Shown here one piece after another: positions 1-4,944 of a DNA stretch of 7,414 nt. The position numbers were made by a program, and so were the translations under genes. Source of the stretch: Chlamydiota bacterium. GTDB lineage: Bacteria; Chlamydiota; Chlamydiia; Chlamydiales; Rhabdochlamydiaceae. Numbering within the stretch: position 1 is the first letter of the stretch; every line of letters starts with the position of its first letter. The stretch lies in NCBI GenBank assembly GCA_023265495.1, contig JAHFTP010000085.1:1-7414 (forward strand). The letters are read 5' to 3'. Under the pieces are notes generated by a model. It was not told the DNA's origin. It saw only the letters and a list, made by a program, of their open reading frames with translations, and made no database searches.

Positions 1-749
1 AAAGGGAAAACCTCTACTTGCTCAGAGAGGCTTTTGCGATATAAATAAAAAATGCAAAGGATTTTACTTAGATGCCTGGAAAGTCGCATCTGTTTGAATG
101 GTTCCGTGGCATTAGCCAAAAAGTGTTGCAATTCCCCAAAAATTCCGTAATCAAACTCTTTTGACAGCCTACTATGCACAAGAGAAGCAATGGTCTCTTG
201 AATCACGCTATTTTTTTCGTGAGACGTCCCCCCTCTCATCTCCAGCATTTTTTTTGCCTGGAACAGAGAACCAAGCCCAAGGCGCATTTCCTCTGCAAGC
301 AACCGAAATTGTCCCTCCGCATATTCTAGATCACTCTCCTCCTGCATGGGTACAACAACTTCTGCGACAGACAATACTTCCTCTCCAAAAGAGCGGATGC
401 TAAAATCAGAAGAAGTAAAACTGACGATCTCTACAGACTTCCCCGGTAGCAATCCTCGGCTGATCCATTCATACAGGAATTTTGCTGCGTTAAATTTTTT
501 CTTATATAAAACTAAGACGGAAAAATAGAGAGGGTTGTTTCCCCAATAAAAACTTTTAACAAGAGGAAGCGATTCTTCGATCTGAGAGCGTATTTCCCCA
601 TCACCCAGATCTTCTATTGTTATTCCTCTTGGAAGCAACTTTCTTACATATCCCTTAATCAGCCCGCTTTGCATAGTCCCATGAAGGGGCTGCTCTGCCC
701 TATCATAGACTGTAGTGATCGAAGAGTCTAAAAATCTATTTGACAACAT
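1..749 (-). CDS. Unrecognised protein, 3' end outside window (249 residues visible)
   Basis: I read this frame directly. It opens at an ATG at 749 and runs without a stop to position 1, so the C-terminus lies outside the window. An in-frame TAG three codons upstream rules out a longer start. An AGGA Shine-Dalgarno (757-754) sits just before the ATG. The protein begins MLSNRFLDSS. It looks soluble: there is no signal peptide, and the hydrophobic stretches (around YFSVLVLY and ILCIFYLY) are too short or too interrupted to be confident membrane spans. The middle has acidic helix-prone segments (EGQFRLLAEEMRLGL), and the visible end is rich in basic and aromatic residues. I recognise no domain and do not assign a function. 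Its start overlaps the aspartokinase stop by 14 bases in another frame, which indicates co-transcription and probable translational coupling. The uninterrupted 249-codon frame with a good ribosome site makes it a real gene. The plus-strand frames across it are shadows. Confidence 0.8.
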   Translation of the reverse strand, partial: MLSNRFLDSSITTVYDRAEQPLHGTMQSGLIKGYVRKLLPRGITIEDLGDGEIRSQIEESLPLVKSFYWGNNPLYFSVLVLYKKKFNAAKFLYEWISRGLLPGKSVEIVSFTSSDFSIRSFGEEVLSVAEVVVPMQEESDLEYAEGQFRLLAEEMRLGLGSLFQAKKMLEMRGGTSHEKNSVIQETIASLVHSRLSKEFDYGIFGELQHFLANATEPFKQMRLSRHLSKILCIFYLYRKSLSEQVEVFP

Positions 750-1536
750 TATTTCCTACTTCAAACGCCACCTTTTCCACTTTGGATTTTTCTGAAGGAC
801 CACAAATCCAAGTGCCTAGGGCATGCTCCTGGCTTATAGAGGAAAAACTCAGAACATGTAAAGCAATATGATTTTTTTCAGCCAACTGTACAGCGCGCAG
901 ATGAAGAACTTTCGCCCCTTTTTCCATGAGATCCGCTGCCTCCTGATAACTCATCCTAGGATAGTGCACGGCCCGCCTATTTTTCTTTGGATCCTCAGAG
1001 TACACTCCTCCTACGTCCTTATAGAATTCCACCTTTTCAGCAAAGAGAGCTGCTGCTAGCGCCACAGCAGAAGTGTCCGACCCTCCCCTGCCGAGCGTGG
1101 TAATTTCCCCTTCTCGACTTACCCCTTGGAACCCAGCTACTATGACAATTTTTCCCTCACCTAGGGCTTTATGGATTCTATGAGGTTTGACATCGACAAT
1201 CTTCGCATCAGAATGCTCCGAAGTGGTAATAATCCCTGACTGGCTACCTGTAAAGCTAATAGCCACCTCCCCTTTTTTATGTAAAGCCATGGCCAATAGT
1301 GCGATACTAATTCTTTCCCCCACAGAAACTAACATATCTTGCTCTCTTCTTGGAGGCGTTGGATGCACTTGCAGAGCCAGCTCTAGTAGCTGATTTGTCG
1401 TATTGCCCATCGCACTAACCACTACGACTATGCGATCATATAACCGTTTTTTTTCTACGATAATATCGGCAATACAAGCAAATTTTTCAGGACTTGCTAC
1501 CGCAGCTCCACCAAATTTCATGACAAGCGTTTTCAT
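736..1536 (-). CDS. lysC: Aspartokinase, catalytic domain only (no ACT domains)
   Basis: The predicted 266-residue cytoplasmic enzyme phosphorylates L-aspartate to 4-aspartyl phosphate, the first step toward lysine, diaminopimelate, threonine and methionine. It has the amino acid kinase fold: KFGGAAVAS at 7-15 (ATP loop, normally KFGGTSV), VSAMGNTTNQL at 40-50, SVGERIS at 71-77, GFQGVS at 135-140, TTLGRGGSDTSA at 146-157, FYKDVGGVYSEDP at 171-183 (usually YTDVDGVY) and GAKVLHLRAV at 207-216 (usually GAKVLHPRAV). Typical aspartokinases have about 400-450 residues and end in two ACT domains that bind lysine or threonine. This one stops after GTWICGPS and about 15 further residues, so feedback control is probably absent or supplied by another protein. 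The ATG at 1536 has an AGGAA site six bases upstream. The following gene overlaps the stop codon. A different amino acid kinase specificity is possible because several signature residues differ. The symbol follows the family and is not proof of function. Confidence 0.85.
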   Translation of the reverse strand: MKTLVMKFGGAAVASPEKFACIADIIVEKKRLYDRIVVVVSAMGNTTNQLLELALQVHPTPPRREQDMLVSVGERISIALLAMALHKKGEVAISFTGSQSGIITTSEHSDAKIVDVKPHRIHKALGEGKIVIVAGFQGVSREGEITTLGRGGSDTSAVALAAALFAEKVEFYKDVGGVYSEDPKKNRRAVHYPRMSYQEAADLMEKGAKVLHLRAVQLAEKNHIALHVLSFSSISQEHALGTWICGPSEKSKVEKVAFEVGNNVVK

Positions 1537-1541
1537 ATGTA

Positions 1542-1553
1542 TTTCCTAGGAAA
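1542..1553. repeat. 12-bp perfect palindrome TTTCCTAGGAAA over the aspartokinase ribosome site
   Basis: The sequence TTTCCTAGGAAA reads the same on both strands. It lies immediately before the aspartokinase start at 1536 and contains its AGGAA Shine-Dalgarno (1547-1543 on the minus strand). With no loop it cannot form a hairpin within one molecule, so any role would be as a protein site on DNA or a dimerising RNA. Chance occurrence is possible. Confidence 0.5.
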
Positions 1554-1568
1554 GTGAACTTTTTTTCT

Positions 1569-1597
1569 ATGTTAAACCAAAAAAAACTGCTAGGCAA
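1569..1597 (-). promoter_or_regulatory. Candidate sigma-70/sigma-66 promoter for the aspartokinase operon
   Basis: On the minus strand, TTGCCT (1597-1592, -35) is separated by exactly 17 bases from TAACAT (1574-1569, -10). Each box matches its consensus at 4 of 6 positions. An AT-rich stretch (about 1604-1620) lies upstream. The -10 box is 32 bases from the aspartokinase ATG, leaving a short leader. This is a prediction from spacing and consensus only. Confidence 0.4.
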
Positions 1598-1696
1598 GCT
1601 GCCAAATAATTAATTACCACTTACCGAAAAATAAAGAAAAGATTGTTTTTTTAAACACCCATCACACTCAGTTTGTTTTATCTCTATGGACTTGGT

Positions 1697-1730
1697 AAAG
1701 ATTTTAGCGTTGATTCTTTTACAAATCTTT
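1697..1730. repeat. 8-bp inverted repeat AAAGATTT / AAATCTTT upstream of rpsA
   Basis: AAAGATTT (1697-1704) and AAATCTTT (1723-1730) are perfect inverted repeats with an 18-base spacer. They flank the candidate rpsA -35 box at 1710-1715 and stop just before the -10 region. That position suits an operator, but AT-rich 8-mers arise by chance easily and no regulator is implied by the sequence. Confidence 0.3.
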
Positions 1731-1739
1731 TGTTAGACT
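1710..1739 (+). promoter_or_regulatory. rpsA: Candidate rpsA promoter (extended -10 type)
   Basis: TTGATT (1710-1715, 4 of 6 to the -35 consensus) is followed after 18 bases by TAGACT (1734-1739, 4 of 6 to TATAAT). A TGT triplet directly precedes the -10 box, as in extended -10 promoters. The predicted start of transcription lies near 1745-1748, giving a leader of about 30 bases before the ATG at 1777. The position fits, but the call rests on consensus matching alone. Confidence 0.45.
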
Positions 1740-1776
1740 CTTAGCTTTACGTAAAAACCGAGGAGAAACCTTTAAC

Positions 1777-3525
1777 ATGTCTAAAAACGTTAAATATGAC
1801 TGGAGCGACAGTAAAGTCATAGACGATGTCGACTATCACGAAGAAGATGCAAACCAATTTAAAAAGCTACTTGATCGTAGAGAAGAAACTGCTGATGAAG
1901 GCTGTGTAGCCTCAATGAGTGCAGGCCAGATTCTCAAAGGGCGATTAGTAGAGATCACGAAAGACTTTGCTGTTATTGATGTAGGCCTAAAGTCAGAAGG
2001 ATTAGTACCTATTGATGAATTTTCTGAGCCAAATGAACTCACCTTGGGAAGCGAAGTAGAGGTCTATTTAGACCAAACAGAGGGCGAAGATGGACAGATC
2101 GTTCTTTCCAGAGAAAAAGCAAGACGCCTAAGACAGTGGGAGCATATCAGCACAAACTGTGAAGAAGGATCTATCGTAAAAGGGAAAGTTATTCGCAAAG
2201 TCAAAGGCGGCCTGATGGTCGACATTGGCATGGAAGCCTTCTTACCCGGTTCTCAAATTGACAATAAGCGAATCAAAAATCTTGATGAGTATATTGGCCA
2301 CACTTACGAATTCAAAATTCTCAAGATTAACAATGAACGCAAAAACATTGTTGTTTCTCGCAGAGAACTTCTTGAAGAAGAACGTATCTCTCGCAAAGCA
2401 GAGCTCCTTGGCAATATCGTAGAAGGAGAAGTGAGAAAAGGCGTTGTGAAAAACATCACAGACTTCGGAGTATTCTTAGATCTAGACGGTATCGATGGCC
2501 TTCTCCACATCACTGACATGACATGGAAGAGGATCAAACACCCCTCCGAAATGGTACAAATGGGGCAAGAACTGGAAGTCGTCATTCTTCATGTAGATAA
2601 AGATAAAGGACGAGTCGCTCTTGGCATGAAACAAAAAGAGAGCAATCCTTGGGAAGAAATTGAGAAAAGATACCCTATTGGCACAAGAATCCACGGTAAA
2701 ATTGTCAATCTCGTTCCTTACGGGGCCTTTATTGAAATTGAGCCTGGCATTGAAGGACTTATTCACGTATCAGAGATGTCTTGGGTGAAGAATGTATCTG
2801 ACCCGAGCGAAATAGTGAAGAAGGGAGATGAAGTAGAAGCCATTGTTCTTTCTATACAAAAGGAAGAAGGAAAAATTTCCTTAGGTATCAAGCAAACGGA
2901 AAAAAATCCTTGGGATGAAGTAGAAGACAAATATCCGATTGGAAGCAGCGTCCAAGCAGAAATCCGCAACCTCACCAACTATGGAGCATTTGTCGAGCTA
3001 GAGCCCGGCATTGATGGACTTATCCACATTTCCGACCTCAGCTGGATTAAGAAAGTGTCTCATCCATCTGAAGTCCTTAAAAAAGGGGATAAAGTAGAAG
3101 CGGTTGTTCTATCTGTAGATAAAGAAAGTAAGAAAATCACTTTAGGGGTTAAACAACTTAGCAACAACCCATGGGAATCCATTGAGAAAACAATGCCCGT
3201 AGGCACTCTAGTCAAAGGGATCGTCTCTAAGATCACCGCTTTTGGAGCGTTCGTAGAGCTGCCCAATGGAATCGAAGCCCTGGTACACGTTACAGAGCTG
3301 TCAGACCAGCCCTTTGGCAAAGTAGAAGAAGTAATTAACAAAGGGGATGAGATTACAGCAAAAGTCATTAAACTAGATCCTGAACACAAGAAAATCGCTC
3401 TATCCATTAAGGAATTTCTCGTGGACAAGAACAAGTGCAATAGAGATGACATTGTTGTAGGAACATCCAAACCTAAAGGCTCATCTAGGAAAAAGAAGGT
3501 TGAGGAAGAAGAGAGCTCGTCCTAA
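1777..3525 (+). CDS. rpsA: 30S ribosomal protein S1
   Basis: This 582-residue protein binds mRNA on the 30S ribosomal subunit and helps place the start codon during initiation. It has six S1 (OB-fold) RNA-binding domains, at about residues 49-115, 130-196, 215-285, 302-372, 389-459 and 476-545. Domains 3-5 carry the typical repeated pattern YGAF-x-E-x-GI-x-GLIH followed by HPSE, VEAIVLS and ISLGIKQ-type strands. The first two domains are more divergent, as expected for the ribosome-docking end of S1. The protein is slightly longer than the E. coli form of about 557 residues because of an acidic N-terminal extension of about 48 residues and a charged tail (KGSSRKKKVEEEESSS). The start ATG has an AGGAG site at 1761-1765, 11 bases upstream, which is slightly long. 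Sequence and length resemble Chlamydia S1 as I remember it. The gene heads the plus-strand block with nusA and infB. Confidence 0.97.
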   Translation: MSKNVKYDWSDSKVIDDVDYHEEDANQFKKLLDRREETADEGCVASMSAGQILKGRLVEITKDFAVIDVGLKSEGLVPIDEFSEPNELTLGSEVEVYLDQTEGEDGQIVLSREKARRLRQWEHISTNCEEGSIVKGKVIRKVKGGLMVDIGMEAFLPGSQIDNKRIKNLDEYIGHTYEFKILKINNERKNIVVSRRELLEEERISRKAELLGNIVEGEVRKGVVKNITDFGVFLDLDGIDGLLHITDMTWKRIKHPSEMVQMGQELEVVILHVDKDKGRVALGMKQKESNPWEEIEKRYPIGTRIHGKIVNLVPYGAFIEIEPGIEGLIHVSEMSWVKNVSDPSEIVKKGDEVEAIVLSIQKEEGKISLGIKQTEKNPWDEVEDKYPIGSSVQAEIRNLTNYGAFVELEPGIDGLIHISDLSWIKKVSHPSEVLKKGDKVEAVVLSVDKESKKITLGVKQLSNNPWESIEKTMPVGTLVKGIVSKITAFGAFVELPNGIEALVHVTELSDQPFGKVEEVINKGDEITAKVIKLDPEHKKIALSIKEFLVDKNKCNRDDIVVGTSKPKGSSRKKKVEEEESSS

Positions 3526-3543
3526 AGCTACACACCTTTTTTA

Positions 3544-3559
3544 ATTCTCCTAGGAGAAT
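3544..3559. repeat. 16-bp perfect palindrome ATTCTCCTAGGAGAAT after rpsA
   Basis: The 16 bases ATTCTCCTAGGAGAAT are fully self-complementary with no loop. They lie 18 bases after the rpsA stop codon and just upstream of a separate hairpin. A loopless palindrome of this length is more typical of a dimeric protein-binding site than of a terminator stem. It shares the TCCTAGGA core with the 12-bp palindrome before the aspartokinase gene. Its function is unknown. Confidence 0.55.
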
Positions 3560-3563
3560 AACT

Positions 3564-3600
3564 AGTAGTTGCTAAGCACCTTACCTGCTTAGCAACTATT
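3564..3600 (+). terminator. Strong hairpin after rpsA (terminator or attenuator)
   Basis: TAGTTGCTAAGCA (3566-3578) pairs perfectly with TGCTTAGCAACTA (3586-3598) around a seven-base loop, CCTTACC. One G-U and one A-U pair can extend the stem to 15 pairs. Only a poor T run follows (ATTTC), so it is not a textbook intrinsic terminator on this strand. It may terminate inefficiently, attenuate read-through into nusA, or protect the 3' end of the rpsA message from nucleases. It is the only such structure I found in the rpsA-nusA gap. Confidence 0.6.
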
Positions 3601-3631
3601 TCACAGGTAACTAAACAAGTTCTGGTAGGAT
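3600..3631 (+). promoter_or_regulatory. Weak candidate promoter for nusA-infB
   Basis: TTCACA (3600-3605, 5 of 6 to the -35 consensus) lies at the edge of the hairpin. TGG followed by TAGGAT (3623-3631) resembles an extended -10 element, with 4 of 6 matches in the hexamer. The spacing of 20 bases is too long for a good promoter, so only the extended -10 could carry it. It would give nusA a leader of about 30 bases and allow expression independent of rpsA read-through. Confidence 0.25.
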
Positions 3632-3659
3632 AAACAAGAGTTTATTAAGCCGTTATTTT

Positions 3660-3664
3660 GAGGG
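3660..3664 (+). promoter_or_regulatory. nusA ribosome binding site, fixes the start at 3670
   Basis: GAGGG lies five bases before the ATG at 3670. An in-frame TTG at 3658 would lengthen the protein by four residues, but this Shine-Dalgarno would then fall inside the coding sequence. The ATG at 3670 is therefore preferred. Confidence 0.75.
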
Positions 3665-3669
3665 CATTC

Positions 3670-4941
3670 ATGAATAAAGATTTGCTAGCCATTTTCGAAT
3701 ATTTAGAAAGAGAAAAAGGCATTAAAAGAGAAGTGATTATTTCTGCTTTAGAAGAAGCTCTGCGAGCTGCTGCCCGAAAAAGTATTAGAGGGTTGCTCAA
3801 CGTCTCCGTAAAAATAAATGGCAAAACAGGGTCTATTGATGTCCTAGCGCAAAAAGAAGTCGTTGATAAAGTAACAATCCCCGATGAAGAAATTGACATA
3901 GTGGACGCAAAAGTCTTCAATCCCTACTGCGAACTAGGTCAGTGGATTGACGTCACCGTAACCCCCTCTGACTTTGGAAGAATTGCTGCGCAGACAGCCA
4001 GACAAGTCATGTCCCAGAAGTTAAAAAGCGCTGAGAGAGATGTGATTTACGAAGAATACAGACATAGAATCAATGAGATCATCTCCGGCTCAGTGAAAAA
4101 AGTAGTTCGAGGCGCCACTCTTATTGTTGACCTGGGAAAAGTAGAAGGCATACTTCCTGATCGGTTCTACCCCAAAACGGAAAAATATAATGTGGGAGAC
4201 CGTGTACAGGCCCTCCTCTACCAAGTGAGAGATACAGATACAGGAGGGGCTGAGGTCGTCCTTTCTAGAAGTCATCCAGAATTTGTCTCACAACTATTTC
4301 TATTAGAAGTACCGGAACTCAAAGACGGAACCATCTCCATCGAAAGAATCGTGCGCGAAGCTGGGTATAGAACAAAGCTCGCTGTTAGCTCGACAGACCC
4401 CAAAGTCGATCCAGTTGGAGCTTGCGTTGGAGTCCGCGGCACAAGAATAAAAAACATCATCCGAGAATTAAACAACGAGAAGATCGATATTATCCCATTC
4501 TCCGATGATCCTATTAGGTTACTGCAAAACGCTCTCCATCCCGTTGAATGTAAGAAATGCAATGTAGATAAAACTAACAACATAGTCAACATCGTAGTGG
4601 AAGACGAACAGTATCCAACCGTTCTAGGCAAAAGAGGGATTAATACCCGCCTGAATGGAGAACTCATCAACATGGATATTCAAGTACAGAAAATGAGTGA
4701 CTACCAAGCAGCAATGAACCTGGAAAGAGGGCAAATGGCTGCTGTGGATGATCCTACTCTTGACGAACCTCTTGCCATCGAAGGCATGAGCCATCTTATT
4801 ATTGAGAGTTTAGTGAGTGCAGGGTTTGATACAAATCGTAAGGTGCTTAGCTCTACGGCACAGCAACTAGCAACCATACCAGAGATTAGTCTAGAAATGG
4901 CTGACAAAATATTAGAGCAAATACGAAAAAAAAGGATGTAA
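3670..4941 (+). CDS. nusA: Transcription termination/antitermination protein NusA
   Basis: This 423-residue protein binds RNA polymerase and nascent RNA, promotes pausing and hairpin-dependent termination, and takes part in antitermination at rRNA operons. Domains in order are the polymerase-binding N-terminal domain (about 1-130), an S1 domain (about 135-200, with GSVKKVVRGATLIVDLG and VVLSRSHPEF), KH1 (about 225-300, with GACVGVRGTRIKNII) and KH2 (about 300-345, with VLGKRGINTRL). A helix-hairpin-helix-like C-terminal segment follows (about 365-423). It lacks the duplicated acidic C-terminal repeats of E. coli NusA (495 residues); a length near 430 is what I recall for Chlamydia. A CKKC pair at 294-297 lies between the KH domains. 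The start is the ATG with GAGGG upstream. infB follows after three bases, so the two are almost certainly co-transcribed. Confidence 0.97.
   Translation: MNKDLLAIFEYLEREKGIKREVIISALEEALRAAARKSIRGLLNVSVKINGKTGSIDVLAQKEVVDKVTIPDEEIDIVDAKVFNPYCELGQWIDVTVTPSDFGRIAAQTARQVMSQKLKSAERDVIYEEYRHRINEIISGSVKKVVRGATLIVDLGKVEGILPDRFYPKTEKYNVGDRVQALLYQVRDTDTGGAEVVLSRSHPEFVSQLFLLEVPELKDGTISIERIVREAGYRTKLAVSSTDPKVDPVGACVGVRGTRIKNIIRELNNEKIDIIPFSDDPIRLLQNALHPVECKKCNVDKTNNIVNIVVEDEQYPTVLGKRGINTRLNGELINMDIQVQKMSDYQAAMNLERGQMAAVDDPTLDEPLAIEGMSHLIIESLVSAGFDTNRKVLSSTAQQLATIPEISLEMADKILEQIRKKRM
4932..4936 (+). promoter_or_regulatory. infB ribosome binding site inside the nusA 3' end
   Basis: AAGGA, within the last codons of nusA, lies eight bases before the TTG at 4945. 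It supports TTG as the infB start. Because the site lies inside nusA, ribosomes finishing nusA would clear or reinitiate at it, so translational coupling is likely. Confidence 0.7.
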
Positions 4942-4944
4942 CAG

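Noticed and set aside
161..528. Plus-strand open frames of 60-80 codons at 161-403 and 346-528
   Set aside because: They are antisense to the 249-codon minus-strand frame, which has a ribosome site and is coupled to the aspartokinase gene. Their translations show no recognisable features.
3569..3592. Possible tiny leader peptide starting at a TTG after TAGGAG in the rpsA-nusA gap
   Set aside because: It would be only seven codons, lies within the hairpin stem, and its residues show no attenuation-type codon run.
3658..3669. Upstream TTG start adding four residues to NusA
   Set aside because: The GAGGG site at 3660-3664 would lie inside that extension and is ideally spaced for the ATG at 3670.
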